Assembly (NCBI GenBank): GCA_030950875.1
Contig: JAUZQS010000125.1
Location: 1 to 6,594 of the forward strand
Length of the DNA stretch: 6,594 nucleotides
Reading direction: 5' to 3'
From: Mariprofundaceae bacterium
Lineage (GTDB): Bacteria > Pseudomonadota > Zetaproteobacteria > Mariprofundales > Mariprofundaceae
Shown here: in pieces, positions 1-4,702 of the stretch
Position numbering within the stretch: the stretch's first letter is position 1
How the letters are laid out: each line of letters opens with the position of its first letter
Translations under genes and position numbers: made by a program
The notes under the pieces: generated by a model
What the model saw: the letters and a program-made list of their open reading frames with translations, nothing else
Told to the model about the DNA's origin: nothing
Database searches by the model: none

Positions 1-677
1 GCTACATGTTTGACGAAAGTCGGTTCATTGCGTTTGCCGCGCATAGGAACAGGTGCTAAATATGGCGAATCAGTTTCAATGAGAATGGATTCTGCGGGAA
101 CTTTGGCCGCAACTTCACGCAATGCATCATTGCGTTTGAATGTGACGTTGCCTGAGAATGAAATCGACATGCCCATATCCAAGGCTTGTTTTGCAGCTTC
201 CCAGTTCGATGAGAAACAGTGCATGATGCCACCACAGTCTGTAATATTTTCTTCTTTTAAAATGCGAAGTGTCGCTTCATCGGCATCGCGCATATGCACG
301 ATAACAGGCTTATTGAGAACATGAGCAGCGCGTATATGGGTGCGAAAACGTTGCTCTTGGACTTTTGGGTCAACATGAGCACGAAAGAAATCCATGCCTG
401 ACTCCCCTACTGCCACGCATTTATCATGTTTTGCAAATTCACATAATTGATCCACTGTTGGCTCGTTATTCACCTCATGATTTGGGTGTACACCAACAGA
501 AAACCACACATTATCACGTGATTCTACTAACTTCATTAAACGTGGTGTTTGCTCCAGTTCAACTGCGACGGCAACAATACGGCTTACGCCTTCGTCTCGC
601 ATACGCGCAAACACATCATCGCGATCATCATCAAAATGTTCGAAATCAATATGACAATGGGTATCAAATAATTGCAT
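1..677 (-). CDS. TatD family metal-dependent hydrolase, C-terminus cut by window edge
   Basis: A TIM-barrel metallohydrolase of the TatD/YcfH/YjjV family, whose members are metal-dependent (often Mg2+) DNases, several with 3'-5' exonuclease activity on DNA; the true substrate here is not known. The frame is open from the ATG at 677 to the left edge, giving 225 residues of an expected 255-265, so about 30-40 C-terminal residues are missing. The metal-site motifs are all visible: DTHCHID at 5-11 (H7, H9), GESG at 91-94 (E92, with the more usual Ile replaced by Ser93), VIVHMRDA at 125-132 (H128), MHCFS at 152-156 (H153) and ETDSPYLAPVP at 201-211 (D203), followed by RGKRNEP. The start lies 4 bp after the stop of the upstream phosphatase gene with only a weak GGA-rich ribosome binding site inside its last codons, so translational coupling is likely. 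Family assignment is firm; the exact subfamily is not. Confidence 0.93.
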   Translation of the reverse strand, partial: MQLFDTHCHIDFEHFDDDRDDVFARMRDEGVSRIVAVAVELEQTPRLMKLVESRDNVWFSVGVHPNHEVNNEPTVDQLCEFAKHDKCVAVGESGMDFFRAHVDPKVQEQRFRTHIRAAHVLNKPVIVHMRDADEATLRILKEENITDCGGIMHCFSSNWEAAKQALDMGMSISFSGNVTFKRNDALREVAAKVPAESILIETDSPYLAPVPMRGKRNEPTFVKHV

Positions 678-681
678 GATC

Positions 682-1440
682 TTATTTTTCCATGATGCCT
701 TGTAAGTGTGACAGTGTCACATATTCAAGGTTGTTTAAATTATGCTTATTGCTTAACACGGTAATGGCTTCACGCCCAGCATCACCCAATTCACTAACCA
801 CCAAGTCCGCACCTTCAAAATCTTGCTTAGCAGTATAATCATTGACAGTAATCACGCATTTTAACCCTGCGGCTTGTGCTGATAACCATCCATTACTTGA
901 ATCTTCCAAAGCCAATGTGTTTTCAGCTGTCACACCCAATGCTTCCATAGCATACAAGTAAATATCAGGTGCAGGCTTCTTGGCTGGTACAATATCCCCT
1001 GCTGCTAGCACGGCAAAACGATCAAACCATTCTTTTCCTAACGAGTGTTCAATCAAGGCATCTAGGGCTGCAGGTGTCGTGGTCGTAGAAATACCCAACG
1101 TAATACCTGCTTCATAGGCTGCTTCTAACAAGCGCAATACACCCGTGCGCAAAGGAATCAGTCCATCAGCAATCAAGGTTTGGTAATGAATGGTTTTACG
1201 CGCATGTAATTCAGCAATTCTTTCATAAGGCATTGCAGCCATGCCACCACGCTCGATATCAAACTGCATGCGCTCTTTACCACCAGTGACCTTTAAAAGC
1301 TCGCCGTATGTCGCCACATCCCAACGACGCTCAAGCCCTGCTTCTTCAAAGGCCATGTTAAAGGCAACACGGTGACCATCACGTTCGGTATCTGCCAATG
1401 TACCATCCACATCCCATAAAATACATTTCAATTCAGCCAT
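682..1440 (-). CDS. cbbY: CbbY-like HAD-superfamily phosphatase (probable xylulose-1,5-bisphosphate phosphatase)
   Basis: A 252-residue HAD-IA hydrolase. Motif I DVDGT (D10 nucleophile, D12 general acid/base), motif II STTTT at 118-122, motif III Lys in AKKPAPD at 153-159 and motif IV LEDSSNG at 178-184 (E179, D180) are all intact, so it should be catalytically active. The cap region carries DGHRVAFN (21-28), WDVATYGELL (40-49) and TGGKERM (52-58). From memory these closely match CbbY of bacterial Calvin-cycle operons and its plant chloroplast homologue. Characterised CbbY enzymes dephosphorylate xylulose-1,5-bisphosphate, an inhibitory by-product of Rubisco. No other Calvin-cycle gene is in view, so the substrate is inferred from sequence resemblance; beta-phosphoglucomutase-like or general sugar-phosphate phosphatase activity remains possible. 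The ATG at 1440 has a good ribosome binding site 8 bases upstream. The C-terminal 20 or so residues extend beyond my recollection of the bacterial CbbY length. It is the first gene of a pair with the TatD gene. Confidence 0.8.
   Translation of the reverse strand: MAELKCILWDVDGTLADTERDGHRVAFNMAFEEAGLERRWDVATYGELLKVTGGKERMQFDIERGGMAAMPYERIAELHARKTIHYQTLIADGLIPLRTGVLRLLEAAYEAGITLGISTTTTPAALDALIEHSLGKEWFDRFAVLAAGDIVPAKKPAPDIYLYAMEALGVTAENTLALEDSSNGWLSAQAAGLKCVITVNDYTAKQDFEGADLVVSELGDAGREAITVLSNKHNLNNLEYVTLSHLQGIMEK
707..721. repeat. Perfect 15-bp palindrome near the end of the CbbY-like gene
   Basis: TGTGACAGTGTCACA is a perfect inverted repeat of 7 bp around a single base. It lies inside the last codons of the CbbY-like gene, about 30 bp upstream of the TatD start on the minus strand. 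It could be a regulator half-site pair or a small mRNA hairpin that affects TatD translation. A repeat of this size has a fair probability of arising by chance in a window this long. Confidence 0.35.
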
Positions 1441-1448
1441 ATTTTTTT

Positions 1449-1453
1449 CTCCT
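1449..1453 (-). promoter_or_regulatory. Ribosome binding site of the CbbY-like gene
   Basis: Read on the minus strand this is AGGAG, followed by an 8-base A-rich spacer and the ATG at 1440. It is the best Shine-Dalgarno match in the window and supports that start. Confidence 0.8.
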
Positions 1454-1460
1454 ATCGAAG

Positions 1461-1469
1461 TGTGATACT
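1461..1469 (+). promoter_or_regulatory. Candidate extended -10 promoter element for clpS
   Basis: TGTGATACT has the TG-N layout of an extended -10 element with hexamer GATACT (4 of 6 matches to TATAAT). No -35 match is visible 17 bp upstream, where the sequence is T-rich. If real, transcription would begin around 1475-1477, leaving clpS a leader of only about a dozen bases. This fits the lack of a Shine-Dalgarno sequence before its ATG. The element sits in the 47-bp gap between the divergent genes, so the opposing promoter must overlap it or lie inside clpS. Support is a single motif match. Confidence 0.3.
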
Positions 1470-1487
1470 AGCCCCTATCATTGCGCC

Positions 1488-1805
1488 ATGGATACAGACA
1501 TCATCATAACGCCCGACATTCAAACAGAAAAGCCTGCATTGAAAAAGCCGCCTATGTATAAGGTTATCATGTTTGATGATGATTATACACCCATGGACTT
1601 TGTGGTAGAGTTGTTAATGAAGTGCTTTCAACATGATGAAGACAGCGCCACGCGTGTCATGATGCATATTCATCAAAAAGGACTCGGTATCTGTGGTATT
1701 TACCCAAAAGACATCGCAGAAAGCAAGGTGGCACAGGTAGAAGATCATTGCCGCAATGGTGAATATCCATTACGCTGTAGTTTTGAGCAACAAACGGACG
1801 ACTAG
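1488..1805 (+). CDS. clpS: ClpS, ATP-dependent Clp protease adaptor
   Basis: A 105-residue adaptor that recognises proteins with destabilising N-terminal residues (N-end rule) and hands them to ClpA; E. coli ClpS is 106 residues. After a flexible, unconserved N-terminus of about 20 residues, the core begins at PPMYKVIMF. It contains DDDYTPMDFVV (30-40), the conserved His of MHIHQKG (H62), GICGIYP (67-73) and the final EYPLRCSFE (92-100). By alignment with E. coli from memory, D31, M36 and H62 correspond to D35, M40 and H66 of the degron pocket. The residue matching E. coli N34 is Asp (D30) instead of Asn. I chose the ATG at 1488 because it gives family length. An in-frame ATG at 1398 would add 30 unlike residues lying over the start of the opposite-strand gene. 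No Shine-Dalgarno sequence precedes 1488. clpA follows after about 94 bp, the usual proteobacterial arrangement. Confidence 0.95.
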   Translation: MDTDIIITPDIQTEKPALKKPPMYKVIMFDDDYTPMDFVVELLMKCFQHDEDSATRVMMHIHQKGLGICGIYPKDIAESKVAQVEDHCRNGEYPLRCSFEQQTDD

Positions 1806-1817
1806 ACAAATATAGCA

Positions 1818-1849
1818 TGAGTCTTGCTAGTTGTTCTTGAGTCGTGCAA
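1818..1849. repeat. Pair of 12-bp imperfect direct repeats, 20 bp apart, in the clpS-clpA gap
   Basis: TGAGTCTTGCTA (1818-1829) and TGAGTCGTGCAA (1838-1849) match at 10 of 12 positions, with starts 20 bp apart, close to two helical turns. Each copy contains GAGTC. The same DNA can also be read as an imperfect hairpin: GCATGAGTC (1815-1823) against GAGTCGTGC (1839-1847), with eight pairs including one G-T and a single G-G mismatch around a 15-base loop. There is no following T run, so it does not look like an intrinsic terminator. It may be a binding site for a regulator acting on clpA, but this is only a positional inference. Confidence 0.4.
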
Positions 1850-1887
1850 TGCTTGGCCGATAGATGAATGATATTAGTTTGAAATAG

Positions 1888-1891
1888 AAGG
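1888..1891 (+). promoter_or_regulatory. Ribosome binding site deciding the clpA start
   Basis: AAGG, within GAAGGTG, lies 8 bases before the ATG at 1900. This is ideal spacing for that ATG. The alternative GTG start at 1891 overlaps this site and would have no ribosome binding site of its own. Confidence 0.65.
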
Positions 1892-1899
1892 TGAAGAAT

Positions 1900-4149
1900 A
1901 TGGGCATATTAAGTGAAAACCTTGAACAATCATTAAACGATATTTTTCGCGTTGCACATTTGCGCCGCAATGAATTTGTGACGGTTGAACACCTGCTGTT
2001 GGGTTTACTCGACAATATGGAAGGTAAACAGGTTCTAGAGGGTTTGAGTGTTGATATCCAAGCCTTACGCGAAGAAATTGAAACTTTTATTCAAGAACAT
2101 ATTGTGGTTTTGGCAGATGATGAAGGTGAAACCGTTGCCAGTGTCGGTTTACAACGCGTTATTCAACGCGCTGTTATGCATGTACAAGCCGCAGGAAAGC
2201 AGGAAGTCACTGGCGCACATGTACTGGTGGCGATTTTCTCAGAAAAAGATTCCCATGCCGTTTATTTTCTAAATCGTGCAGGCATTACCCGCCTTGATGT
2301 TGTAACATTTATATCACATGGAACGTTAAGTCTTCCTGATAAATTAGGCGAGCAAATTAGCTCCGATGAGCAGACACAAAAAGATAGTGATGCCTCCCCT
2401 TTGCAACGTTTTTGTATCAATCTCAGTGAGCGCGCCCTAGCTGGAAAAATCGATCCATTGATTGGGCGTGATAATGAGTTAAATCGTTGCATGCATATTC
2501 TATGCCGCCGACGGAAAAACAACCCGCTATTGGTGGGTGAAGCAGGCGTTGGTAAAACAGCTCTCGCAGAAGGTTTGGCATTACGCATTGTACAACGTGA
2601 AACACCTGAAGTCTTGCATGATACCAAGGTGTTTTCATTGGATATGGGGTCATTATTGGCAGGTACAAAATACCGTGGTGATTTTGAAGAACGGTTAAAA
2701 TCTATCCTTGGAGCCATCGAAAAAGAAGACAAGGCCATTTTATTCATCGATGAAATTCATACCATTATTGGTGCAGGGTCTGCCAATGGCAGTGCCATGG
2801 ATGCCTCAAATCTACTCAAGCCTGCATTGGCGAACGGTGAGTTGCGCTGTATAGGGGCGACAACCTACCAAGAATACCGTCGTGTATTTGAAAAAGAATC
2901 AGCACTCGCGCGCCGCTTTCAAAAGGTTGATTTGGAAGAACCCAGCATTGAAGATACCGTAGAAATCCTTAAAGGTTTAAAGAGCCGCTTAGAGGAGCAT
3001 CATGACATTCACTACAGTCAAACAGCTATTCTAAGTGCTGCTAAATTGGCATCACGGTATATTCAGGATCGACGTTTGCCTGATTCTGCTATTGATGTCT
3101 TAGATGAGGCAGGTGCTGCAGTTCATTTGAAACCCGAAGGAAAACGTAAAAAACAAATCAATATTACAGATATTGAGGCAACAATTGCCAGCATGGCTCG
3201 CATCCCTACCCGTCAGGTTTCGTCCAGCGATAAGCAAAGCCTCGAACATCTTGAACGTAATTTAAAACTGGCTATTTTCGGACAAGATAATGCCATTGAA
3301 AAACTATCTGCCAGTATTCGTTTATCGCGTGCAGGTCTATCACATCCCGACAAACCCATTGGCAGTTTTTTATTTTCAGGCCCTACAGGTGTGGGTAAAA
3401 CTGAGGTAGTTCGCCAGTTGGCTCGCATTATGGGCATTAAATTGATTCGCTTTGATATGTCTGAATATATGGAGTCACACGCAGTTTCACGCTTGATTGG
3501 TGCGCCTCCAGGCTATGTCGGTTATGAGCAAGGTGGTTTACTCACTGATGCTATCAATAAGCACCCTCATGCGGTTCTTTTACTCGATGAAATGGAAAAA
3601 GCCCATCAGAATTTATTTAATATTCTATTGCAAGTCATGGATCATGGGAAATTAACCGATAACAATGGTCGTTCTGCTGATTTTAGGCATGTTATTGTAA
3701 TTATGACTAGCAATGCAGGTGCCTTTGAAATGCAGCAAAATGCCATTGGTTTTAAACCCCAATCCAATATAGGGCGTGATGAAGAAGCCATTAAACGCCT
3801 GTTTACACCAGAGTTTCGCAATCGTTTGGATGCAGTGATTCCTTTTGCATCTTTGGATAAGGATACGATCTTGCATGTAACGGACAAATTCTTGGTTGAG
3901 CTTGAAATGCAGTTATTGGATAAAAAAGTTGAGCTTGAAGTTAGTGACGAAGCCCGTGCTTGGTTGGCAGAACATGGCCATGATCCACAGATGGGTGCAA
4001 GACCAATGTCACGCTTGATTCAGGACATCCTGAAAAAGTCACTGGCAGATGCTATTTTGTTTGGTGAACTACAAAAGGGTGGCAAGGCTCATGTAATCCT
4101 TGAAGATGGAGAGATAAAAATTGAATACCCCTCTACTGTCGATGCATGA
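1900..4149 (+). CDS. clpA: ClpA, AAA+ unfoldase subunit of the ClpAP protease
   Basis: A 749-residue Hsp100 ATPase (E. coli ClpA is 758) that forms hexamers, unfolds substrates and threads them into ClpP. Residues 1-140 are the Clp N-domain double repeat, the docking platform for ClpS, with VTVEHLLLGLL early on. A hydrophilic hinge covers about 145-165. AAA module D1 has Walker A GEAGVGKTA (213-221), Walker B ILFIDE (280-285) and the LARRF arginine segment near 338. Module D2 has Walker A GPTGVGKTE (494-502), Walker B VLLLDE (559-564), the arginine segment FRNRLD (639-644) and sensor-2 GARPMSR (699-705). An IGF tripeptide (616-618) sits where ClpA carries its ClpP-binding loop. There is no coiled-coil middle domain, which separates it from ClpB and ClpC. 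The start at 1900 is chosen over an in-frame GTG at 1891 on the basis of the ribosome binding site. Its stop overlaps the trmO start, so the two are probably cotranscribed. Confidence 0.97.
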   Translation: MGILSENLEQSLNDIFRVAHLRRNEFVTVEHLLLGLLDNMEGKQVLEGLSVDIQALREEIETFIQEHIVVLADDEGETVASVGLQRVIQRAVMHVQAAGKQEVTGAHVLVAIFSEKDSHAVYFLNRAGITRLDVVTFISHGTLSLPDKLGEQISSDEQTQKDSDASPLQRFCINLSERALAGKIDPLIGRDNELNRCMHILCRRRKNNPLLVGEAGVGKTALAEGLALRIVQRETPEVLHDTKVFSLDMGSLLAGTKYRGDFEERLKSILGAIEKEDKAILFIDEIHTIIGAGSANGSAMDASNLLKPALANGELRCIGATTYQEYRRVFEKESALARRFQKVDLEEPSIEDTVEILKGLKSRLEEHHDIHYSQTAILSAAKLASRYIQDRRLPDSAIDVLDEAGAAVHLKPEGKRKKQINITDIEATIASMARIPTRQVSSSDKQSLEHLERNLKLAIFGQDNAIEKLSASIRLSRAGLSHPDKPIGSFLFSGPTGVGKTEVVRQLARIMGIKLIRFDMSEYMESHAVSRLIGAPPGYVGYEQGGLLTDAINKHPHAVLLLDEMEKAHQNLFNILLQVMDHGKLTDNNGRSADFRHVIVIMTSNAGAFEMQQNAIGFKPQSNIGRDEEAIKRLFTPEFRNRLDAVIPFASLDKDTILHVTDKFLVELEMQLLDKKVELEVSDEARAWLAEHGHDPQMGARPMSRLIQDILKKSLADAILFGELQKGGKAHVILEDGEIKIEYPSTVDA

Positions 4150-4685
4150 AACCGAAAAAAGAGCCAAAAAACTATACGGATGCATTCCAATATGAAGGTA
4201 GCGCTCCATTAAGCATTGAAATGCAGCCGATTGGTCTTATTCATAGTCCCTTTAAAGAGCGCTTTACTGCTCCTCGTCAGCCAAATTCATCAACCCCAGC
4301 CAAAGGGCGAATTGAATTAAATGGCGGTTTAAATTTTGAGCAGGCTTTGTCCGATTTGGATAGTTTTACGCATATTTGGGTCATCTATTGGATGCACCTT
4401 AATCAAGGTTGGAATCCCACAGTCATGCCACCACGCGGATCAGATGTTCGACGCGGATTATTTTCAACCCGTGCGCCCCATCGCCCCAATCGTATTGGTT
4501 TGTCTGTTGTAGCATTAAATGGCATCAAAAAACGCACGTTATTTATTGAGGGGTTAGATATGCTCGATGGCACACCCGTATTGGATATTAAGCCCTACTT
4601 ACCTTATGCCGATAGCATTGAAGGGGCTTCACATGGCTGGCTGGATCCTAATGCAGCCTTTACGTTTTCTTCTACATTCAAATAA
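4146..4685 (+). CDS. trmO: TrmO (TsaA/YaeB), tRNA t6A37 N6-methyltransferase
   Basis: A 179-residue UPF0066/TsaA-family protein. The E. coli enzyme uses S-adenosylmethionine to methylate N6-threonylcarbamoyladenosine at position 37 of certain threonine tRNAs, forming m6t6A. Family signatures are complete: IGLIHSPFKERF (29-40), PRQP (43-46), KGRIEL (53-58), RGLFSTRAPHRPNRIGLS (103-120) and DGTPVLDIKPYLPYADS (141-157). The fold is a small beta-barrel catalytic domain. The E. coli protein (about 235 residues) has an extra C-terminal domain that is absent here, as in many shorter homologues. The ATG at 4146 overlaps the clpA stop as ATGA and lacks a clear ribosome binding site, so coupling to clpA is likely. 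An in-frame ATG at 4221 (MQPIGLIHSP) would give a start closer to the conserved core and cannot be excluded; the first 25 residues are polar and not recognisable. The next gene begins 17 bp after its stop. Confidence 0.9.
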   Translation: MKPKKEPKNYTDAFQYEGSAPLSIEMQPIGLIHSPFKERFTAPRQPNSSTPAKGRIELNGGLNFEQALSDLDSFTHIWVIYWMHLNQGWNPTVMPPRGSDVRRGLFSTRAPHRPNRIGLSVVALNGIKKRTLFIEGLDMLDGTPVLDIKPYLPYADSIEGASHGWLDPNAAFTFSSTFK

Positions 4686-4702
4686 CATAGTATCGGCATT
4701 AT

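Noticed and set aside
25..138. Repeated 12-mer TCATTGCGTTTG at 25-36 and 127-138
   Set aside because: Both copies encode the same Lys-Arg-Asn tripeptide of the TatD protein with the same codons; a coincidence in coding sequence is the simplest explanation.
10..679. Two plus-strand open frames of 104 residues (10-324 and 365-679)
   Set aside because: They lie antisense to the TatD gene, which has full family motifs on the minus strand; their translations show no recognisable domain.
1398..1487. In-frame upstream extension of clpS adding 30 residues
   Set aside because: It overlaps the start and ribosome binding site of the opposite-strand phosphatase gene, is unlike any ClpS N-terminus, and would make the protein far longer than the family norm.
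1837..1865. Possible clpA promoter with TTGAGT and ATAGAT at 17-bp spacing
   Set aside because: The -35 match is moderate and the -10 match is poor; not strong enough to annotate.
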